Source of the DNA: Ectobius pallidus
Taxonomy: Eukaryota > Arthropoda > Insecta > Blattodea > Ectobiidae
Reading direction: 5' to 3'
DNA length: 64,000 nucleotides
NCBI GenBank assembly: GCA_964059195.1
Contig: CAXKWD010000005.1
Location: 155,153,265-155,217,264 of the forward strand
Shown: positions 59,101-64,000 of the stretch, piece by piece
Numbering within the stretch: the stretch's first letter is position 1
Layout of the letters: every line of letters begins with the position of its first letter
Position numbers and translations under genes: made by a program
Notes under the pieces: generated by a model
The model's input: the letters and a program-made list of their open reading frames with translations, nothing else
What the model was told of the DNA's origin: nothing
The model's database searches: none

Positions 59101-62100
59101 AAACCATTAAGTCGGTGTTTCTTCATGTTAATTGATCTGAACAACTGGCCTTGGTTTCCACTTTTCAAAACAAAAGCAACATTCTCTCATTGTTATCATT
59201 GACCTTAGTTCTTCCATAGTTTTAATCAATTCGCACGTGTTATTGTTGACTTAATAAACCCCGCGTTTCACTCCACACGGACTTGACGAGTAGCTGGCAC
59301 AGATCATTCTTTGGTTTTGACTGGCTGAGGTAACTAGCTGATTGGTGCGATCAAAATAAAGAACATGGGTTCAGCTGTCGGCAAACCTTCCTCCTAACAA
59401 AAGGAATCCGCCGGGGTACGCAAAGAATAACTGGACTATACATTCTAATTATATGAAATAGTGAATGAAACATCTTTATGTTAAAAAAATAAGTGTCCCC
59501 TTAGTGAATGCTTATTTCAGATAGGACTACAGGCACATCCCATCTTCAGCGAAAGCGGTGACTATCCTGAAATAGTCAAGGAGTTCGTCTCAAGAACCAG
59601 CAAACAGCTTGGTCTGCGCAGATCCCGACTGCCTACATTTAGTCCTGAAGAAGTGGCTTACATTCGAGGTGAGTCCATCAATACGATGTATTTGTTTTAT
59701 TTGTTAGATGGTTTTATGGTTATTAAGTGCCAGTATGGTACTTTATGAGATTGTGTGGGGGACGGAAAAATGTCTGTCCGTCCGTCCGTCTGTCTGTCCG
59801 TGTGTCTGTACGCCCCATAACTCAAATACGCTCTATCGGATTTTCCTGAAACTTTATATACACATTTATAATGTCCATGGGAAGACGTCTATTGATATTG
59901 GATAAAATCGGTTGACCGGTATCGGAGTAATGCCCAATTTAGTGCCATTTTATAGTGATATATTATTAAGAATTTAACAAATGCAAATCTGTTATCCTGA
60001 CAACATATCGATTTACTTACTTCATATACGGCTTTGGAATAGTTAGCCATGGCACATTTCCTTCGCATTTAAGCTGAGACGTACGGTGATAATAACGAAG
60101 TAAATTGGAAGATTTAATTATCAAACTATTCAGTGTTTATTTCGTTCATCAAGTTGAATACTGTTATATACAGAAGATATGAACTCTCAAATAATAGGCC
60201 TACATACATTAAGTGGAGTTCTTCGCCAGTGTATTTTGTGAAATGTTGACATAATTATTTTAAGAGTTAGATCAGTGTATATGAGTTTGAATTAAGGTTA
60301 AGACCTTTGTTCTTCCGCAAGTCCTGCTTAATGAATCGATCTGCAGCTTAACTCGGAAATCGATAACAAAAATAACTTATTTTTTGCATATAATAATTCC
60401 AATTAACTTTTTAATGATTAATCAAAATAATACTGGCACTTTGTTACATCAGTTTACCTGATTTTATTTAACGTTGGAAATGTGCTGCAACTTAGGCATG
60501 TGACCGTCGCCGTTGTGCCGGAATTTTTCCCGCAGGGGTTATTTTATATGCTTGTAGATCTACTTGATATGGGCCTCTCACATTTGCACACATAAATGTC
60601 ATAGACCTGAGCCGGGATCGAACACGCAACCTTGGATAAATAAATGTAGCGCTATAGAGACTACGCCACCCAGGTTGAGCCCTTTCTTGTTCAGTTGGTT
60701 CACCCCCATACAGAGAAGTAGACCTATTGTTCGCTAAACATGACTGCAATCTTGCATTTTTACATACAATGGCTGGCTTTATAAGATTTTTTCCGAAAAA
60801 GAATAATGGGCACAAGATAGATTTATGCTGCGCACCAGCCAAGCTCCGCCGTTTTGTTAGGTTAGGAACGTTTATGTTAGTTTAGGAGCAATATACTGAT
60901 AGCACGAGGTTTATTATGTCTCACATTGAATTTCTTCTGTGAGAAAACCCTAAACCCCACCTTCCCAGGCGGGCCTCATTAGAGAGGAGCCTAGTGTGCA
61001 GCATAAAACTATTTTTTTTCCGAAAAATGCTTCATATAAAAGTTTCAGTCCTTAGAATAAGCATCTCATATACAAAATTGTTAGAGCTGTTTTCGAGAAA
61101 ACTGGAAGTAAAAGAGCAAATCGTGGCCGATCTTCGAAATTCACCCAAATATAACATTTCCTTTTTATTTATTCACTCTTTCTCTTCATAAATACACACA
61201 GACATGTTTCTGAAAATTGCATTTTTAGATTCAGTGGACGTCAAAATGCGCATTGAATACTCAACTTCTAAATTCAAGATAGAACACAATACGTCCTCTG
61301 GTCTTCCCAGTATCGTAGCCAGAAAATAATTTCGGGGAGGGTCGAAAGTGCCGGGGGTTTGGGGGTATTGAATACCCCCGAGAAAGTGGGATACGGGGGT
61401 CAACCCCGGGATATTTTTAAATACTGAACTAATAAAAATCACATTTTACGCTATTTTAGCAGTGTAAAACTAGTTAGCAAATTTGTTCACTATACCCTAA
61501 GACATACCAACTTAAACAAGAAATCGTTACCTAAGTTATAACACTTATTACTGTTTATAAGGAAAGTTAAGTAACACATGGAACAGTGAAAATAGTATGC
61601 CTACATTTGCAAGTTCAGTATTTTATTACTAAATAAAATAATTAAATATTTGACAAAATGCAGCCTGTCCCGATCCTTGGAAGCAACGATCCTGTAACAT
61701 ATTTTGTAGACAGGCATACAGATAGATACAGATCAACTCAAGAAAAGATGTTCTATTTATATTTATATGTATATGTGTGTGTATGTGTATATATATAAAA
61801 TTAAGTCATTTTACAGAATAGATCATTAAAATAACCATTATCTCCTTCCTTACACTGGACATGCTCTTCAACCGCGTAGAAGCAATGCAATTCTGCTGAT
61901 CGGAATGAACTACTTTGCTCGGATGGCACTTAATTTTAAATAACATAGTAAGTAAATAACATAGTAAGTAAATAACATAGTAAGTAATCATAGCAGACAG
62001 AGTCACAGAGTATACTTTTCTTTCTTATGTCCATGCTAAACTTAGGTTCAGTTGGGGTTCAGATGCCCTTCAACATCCTTCATTGGGGAATTTTAGGTTA

Positions 62101-63701
62101 AAAATTATCTATTATTGTAAAATATAAATAAACACTTACAATGTTCTGTGGTTGCCTGAAGATGTATCCAAGTTCGAATAATAGACTATTGAAAATTTAC
62201 ACTACATAAACGAAACTCAATTCCTCACGACACCAGCTGACAGCGGCCTTCGCATTTACCATACAGCTAACGGGTTTCTTGAAAAAGTCTAGCGCTACCA
62301 ACAAAACAAAAACAAAATTCCCAATTTCAAAAGTAAAACAAAAAATCCCTACATCAAAAAGTAAAATATTACTGGAGCAGTAAATTAGTTTTCTTCTTTC
62401 TTATTAATATTTTTTTTCTATTATTATTACCACTCCAATTATTTATGTACTCAATGGCAATAGTCAATTGCAATCTAAACGAATATTATCTATTTTATGG
62501 AACCCGCGCTTACCTGAGTCAGTTATTCACAACCCTATTCTGTCTTAACTCCATCCGACCATCCCTCGCAAATCCTAATTCCCAGAAATCTATCCTAATA
62601 TTGTCCTCCCGCCTATGTCTAGGGCTTCCAAGTGATCTTTTCCCTTCGGGTCTCCCAGTCATAATTTGTTATATAACTTATATCATTTCTCCAGGTGTTC
62701 CTTTTTTGTATAAAGTAGGGCTGACGCAACTTTCTAAATATAGCCTATGTGAAATAAGTCCAATAGTAAAGGCTATGTACAAAAATACAAAAAAGACCCA
62801 AAAATTAACAAATATTACTAAATAATGTGAATGAAAATACTAGTTTATTCAGGAGATTTGTGTCTATTCTATTATGTAGGTCTGTGTTGTTGACCCAATT
62901 ATAAGCTTGTAATTAGTTAATTACACGGTTAAATGGAAACAGCGAACAAAGTCTTTCTATAGGAAAAATAAAATAAAATAAAATCTATTTATTTAAGCTT
63001 ATTTAGTGTCCCGATAATATTCAATGTAAGTAAATGCACAAAAATATTGTACAGTGCAAGAAACAACATAAAATGAGAAAATAATTACTTTGAACTTTAG
63101 GAAATTACTTAAAAATATGAAATGGGGAAAAAATACCACAATATGGCCAAAAATGACCAAATAATGGCATTAATTTTTTTTAAATGACCTAAAAATGAGA
63201 AGTTGGAAAAAATGATAATAAGTGACCCTAAAAATCAACCTTTTTTTATAATCTAGGAGTCATGATCAGAATATCTGCACTAGTGAATAACGTCCACGAT
63301 GTGCCAGTTAAAAGATGATCCTGTAATGCTCAATACATTTCCAAACATATGATGAGTATAATTAAGTGATATTATATCTGGTTTATCAGTTTAAAAGCAA
63401 GTTCATCTACAAATAGACTGTTTTTACAGGTACTTCTGACTTCTACGGTCTGAACTATTATGGCACAAAATACGTGTCTGCTCGTCGACTGAAGCCAGTT
63501 CACGAAATGGATTTCACCATCAGTTACGACCCCAAGTGGCCCAGCAGTTCCGTGCCCACATTCAAAGTGGTGCCTTGGGGGCTTCGCAAAGTCCTCAATT
63601 GGGTGAAGAATCAATACAATATTGTACCAGTTTTCATTACAGAAAACGGCTATGCCGGTGACGACTTCATTGACGACTCTGATAGAGTTGCTTTCCTAGT
63701 G
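46367..63701 (+). CDS. Gene D: GH1 beta-glycosidase, 3'-partial (exons 1-8)
   Basis: Secreted retaining beta-glycosidase. Exons in the window: 46367-46499, 47490-47623, 48290-48424, 50952-51074, 56670-56859, 58378-58472, 59521-59668, 63430-63701 (1230 nt, 410 aa); the last exons lie beyond the window. The start is the ATG at 46367, which opens a signal peptide ([16 protein letters not shown]); an in-frame upstream GTG is not used in animals. Hallmarks: [34 protein letters not shown] (acid/base E184), [17 protein letters not shown] (nucleophile E391). N-glycosylation sequons NYT, NST, NDT. All visible catalytic residues are intact, so it is probably active. Intron 4 is 5.6 kb and packed with transposons. 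Gene D lacks the intron before VVPWG that the other three have but shares two others with C only. Confidence 0.95.
46514..46763. mobile_element. 250-bp TIR element beside the gene D exon 1 donor
   Basis: Arms 46514-46556 and 46721-46763 are inverted copies (GTGGCTTGGTTCTAAAAGG and inverse) with a few differences. GACATTGGC words repeat inside. It starts 14 bases into the intron. Confidence 0.85.
46871..47200 (+). mobile_element. Possible non-LTR retrotransposon C-terminal remnant
   Basis: The frame 46871-47089 includes [17 protein letters not shown] and [15 protein letters not shown], which resemble the ends of some non-LTR ORF2 proteins; part of it (TCTGGCTCTAAACATAG) is repeated at 47107. 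Tentative. Confidence 0.4.
47490..47623 (+). CDS. Gene D exon 2
   Basis: 134 nt, phase 1 to 0. [14 protein letters not shown]... to ELG; donor GTAAGA. Confidence 0.95.
47624..48289 (+). other. Gene D intron 2 with a truncated AAGTGCCAGAAT-family element (47684-47905)
   Basis: Starts AAGTGCCAGAATTG and has the ACTCAAATACACTTTG and GAGTAATGACC blocks, but no right end. The remainder of the intron is unremarkable. Confidence 0.7.
48290..48424 (+). CDS. Gene D exon 3
   Basis: 135 nt, phase 0 to 0. [17 protein letters not shown] to EPM. Confidence 0.95.
48544..50019. mobile_element. hAT-like miniature element 4, copy with nested insertion
   Basis: Ends CAGCGTTTCTCAACC and inverse; flanked by GTCTGGAA at 48536-48543 and 50020-50027 (8-bp target duplication). 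Relative to the 41360 copy it is interrupted by a foreign segment at about 49004-49858. Confidence 0.92.
49004..49858. mobile_element. Nested insertion of unknown class
   Basis: About 855 bp. Includes a C-rich run (about 49410-49445), a (TA)n run (about 49694-49716) and a terminal palindrome GGTAGATTTTTCTTCGAAAA with its inverse near 49829-49854; GGTAGATTTCGAAG occurs near the left end. Class not recognised. Confidence 0.6.
50399..50873. repeat. 120-bp direct repeat flanking a retrotransposon 3' end
   Basis: 50399-50526 and 50754-50873 are direct copies (CAGTAAATTTTATTAG, AGTGCCATGAACTCATAACT). Between them is GGTTGAGTGGAAGAGAAGGC with an AATAAATAAT tail, a word common at 3' ends of insect non-LTR elements. 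Confidence 0.75.
50952..51074 (+). CDS. Gene D exon 4
   Basis: 123 nt, phase 0 to 0. [20 protein letters not shown] to GDR; donor GTAAGT. Confidence 0.95.
52263..52602. repeat. Palindrome with 149-bp arms, 3 mismatches
   Basis: Left arm 52263-52411, right arm 52454-52602. The 42-base spacer is itself a diverged direct copy of part of the left arm (GTCAATATTGTAAAACATAA). A 12-bp direct repeat GCTAAAATACTG lies at 52252-52263 and 52645-52656. Non-coding, AT-rich. Confidence 0.95.
53424..55147. mobile_element. DNA transposon remnant with CCGTATTTTACGG ends
   Basis: Left end CCGTATTTTACGGACCATAT followed by GACGCAC; the right end has TGCGTCTTATGGTCCG and ends CCGTAAAATACGG. The interior is disrupted by the hAT element. 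No intact transposase. Confidence 0.75.
53960..55050 (-). mobile_element. hAT element with broken transposase, nested
   Basis: 1091 bp. Ends CAGGGGAAGACAG and inverse, flanked by GTTTAGAA at 53952-53959 and 55051-55058. On the - strand (about 54870-54420) are the words [27 protein letters not shown] and, in another frame, [20 protein letters not shown], the C-terminal dimerisation block of hAT transposases of the GTF2IRD2/ZBED-like kind. The frame change and missing N-terminus make it dead. Confidence 0.88.
55298..56575. mobile_element. TIR element with internal CATGTGGATGAC motifs
   Basis: Perfect 32-bp inverted ends (55298-55329, 56544-56575; GGGTGATTCTTCAAATACGG inside). CATGTGGATGAC occurs exactly at 55480, 55815, 55839, 56185 and 56383, with one-base variants at 55501 and, inverted, at 55790. 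A TA target duplication is possible but ambiguous. No long ORF. It ends 95 bases before gene D exon 5. Confidence 0.9.
56670..56859 (+). CDS. Gene D exon 5, acid/base catalytic exon
   Basis: 190 nt, phase 0 to 1. [10 protein letters not shown] with E184, [12 protein letters not shown], ending in the Gly codon after PHG. Confidence 0.95.
57004..57758. mobile_element. hAT-like miniature element 5 (CAGGGCCCGG family), copy 2
   Basis: 755 bp, reverse orientation to 44181-44943. Flanked by GTTATAAT at 56996-57003 and 57759-57766, a perfect 8-bp target duplication. Confidence 0.95.
57792..58090 (-). mobile_element. tRNA-derived SINE, family 1, copy 2
   Basis: Same body as 1484-1804. On the - strand the head is CGCCGGCGTGGTCTTGTGG with B box GAGTTCGATCCCCGG. 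Flanked by AAAAGTATATA at 57781-57791 and 58091-58101 (11-bp target duplication). Confidence 0.93.
58378..58472 (+). CDS. Gene D exon 6
   Basis: 95 nt, phase 1 to 0. [13 protein letters not shown] to QYL; donor GTAAGT. Confidence 0.94.
58473..59520 (+). other. Gene D intron 6
   Basis: 1.05 kb, AT-rich, no repeat or gene recognised. Confidence 0.7.
59521..59668 (+). CDS. Gene D exon 7
   Basis: 148 nt, phase 0 to 1. [26 protein letters not shown] to YIR. Confidence 0.95.
59723..60443 (+). mobile_element. Miniature TIR element, AAGTGCCAGTAT family, longest copy
   Basis: Ends AAGTGCCAGTAT and ATACTGGCACTT (inverse). Includes the GTCCGTCCGTCTGTCTGTCC run and ACTCAAATACGCTC block. Compared with the gene B copy it has extra internal sequence near 60060-60300. 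Confidence 0.8.
60500..60690 (-). mobile_element. tRNA-derived SINE, family 2-like
   Basis: On the - strand: TGGGTGGCGTAGTCTCTATA (A box region) and GGTTGCGTGTTCGATCCC (B box), then GGCTCAGGTCTATGACATTT. No clear target duplication. Confidence 0.7.
63430..63701 (+). CDS. Gene D exon 8, nucleophile exon
   Basis: 272 nt, phase 1 to 0. [35 protein letters not shown] (E391), to AFLV before GTGAGT. Equals exons 7 and 8 of gene C fused. Confidence 0.95.
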
Positions 63702-64000
63702 GTGAGTAATGAACCATTAGAAAATTAACCGTAAACGTAACGTAAAGTTAAAAGCGATGCATGAATGAAACAAGGGCATCATTTTATTAAGACTATATTT
63801 TACAGAATTTCAATCCAGTCTTCAATGTCTTAAGTCATACTCATAATATATAGCAAGGTACCGATAGATTTTAATAAATTAGTCATTTTAGCCAATTCAT
63901 AAATTCCAAATATAGACAATACAAAGTTTTATCAATTTTGAACGCATTAAGATCTTGATAACATTGAGCTCTTTGTTGCTTTATATGACAATATAATTTA
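63702..64000 (+). other. Gene D intron 8, start
   Basis: Begins with donor GTGAGT; AT-rich with no feature. The final exons of gene D are outside the window. Confidence 0.85.

Larger units (their letters stand above)
59669..63429 (+). other. Gene D intron 7
   Basis: Contains the miniature element 59723-60443, a SINE (60500-60690), a remnant of the 1348/35095 family (about 61000-61320), a G-rich stretch near 61330-61410 and an AAATGACC-rich remnant (about 63110-63270) resembling the hAT-like interiors. A frame at 62445-62825 contains [12 protein letters not shown], a word I associate with antisense frames of dispersed retroelements; it is not a gene. 61420-62440 otherwise blank. Confidence 0.65.

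Noticed and set aside
62445..62825. 126-aa ORF as a gene in gene D intron 7
   Set aside because: Contains a word ([11 protein letters not shown]) that I associate with dispersed retroelement frames, and no gene-like structure surrounds it.
63372..63614. ORF on the - strand
   Set aside because: Shadow of gene D exon 8.

Overview
The window is 64 kb of an AT-rich, repeat-laden, intron-rich animal genome. It reads as insect DNA: the recognisable genes are secreted insect-type family 1 glycoside hydrolases (GH1, the beta-glucosidase / myrosinase-like / lactase-phlorizin-hydrolase-like group), split by GT-AG introns of 0.2 to 5.6 kb and surrounded by tRNA-derived SINEs, hAT-type miniature transposons and decayed non-LTR retrotransposons. 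A polyneopteran such as a cockroach or termite, where GH1 genes are known to be expanded, is my inference and not something the sequence proves.

The backbone is a head-to-tail cluster of four GH1 genes, all on the + strand. Gene A (exons 2-7, 431-9225; exon 1 lies left of the window) and gene B (complete, 7 exons, 13776-21923, 508 aa) are a recent tandem duplicate pair whose introns and 3' flanks still align. Gene C (complete, 10 exons, 24781-42910, 522 aa) is an intact but highly divergent member: the acid/base motif NEP reads HDP, a conserved active-site Asn/Tyr stretch is altered, and the C-terminus looks like a GPI-anchor signal. Gene D (exons 1-8, 46367-63701; the 3' exons lie right of the window) keeps the catalytic residues. 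Every exon junction I give joins in frame with AG/GT borders, and the exon sums of B (1527 nt) and C (1569 nt) divide by three. The genes differ in intron positions, so introns have been lost independently at alternate sites.

The non-coding space is a record of transposition. By eye I find about ten hAT-like miniature elements with 8-bp (or near-8-bp) target duplications, one carrying a broken hAT transposase end; a Tigger/pogo-like element; at least four tRNA-headed SINE families, two copies having clear target duplications; a short-TIR family found in introns of all four genes; several strikingly clean inverted repeats (including a 149-bp-arm palindrome with 3 mismatches); and fragments of non-LTR retrotransposons. 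Because A and B are paralogous copies, several insertions can be dated relative to the duplication by their empty sister site. I see no true tRNA or rRNA genes, no CRISPR array and no bacterial-type operon.

How the genes act together: A, B and D look like secreted, probably digestive or otherwise extracellular, retaining beta-glycosidases. C, and to a lesser degree A (NFQW instead of NFEW), show changes at residues that define GH1 catalysis or sugar recognition, which suggests functional divergence within the cluster. That last point is inference from sequence.
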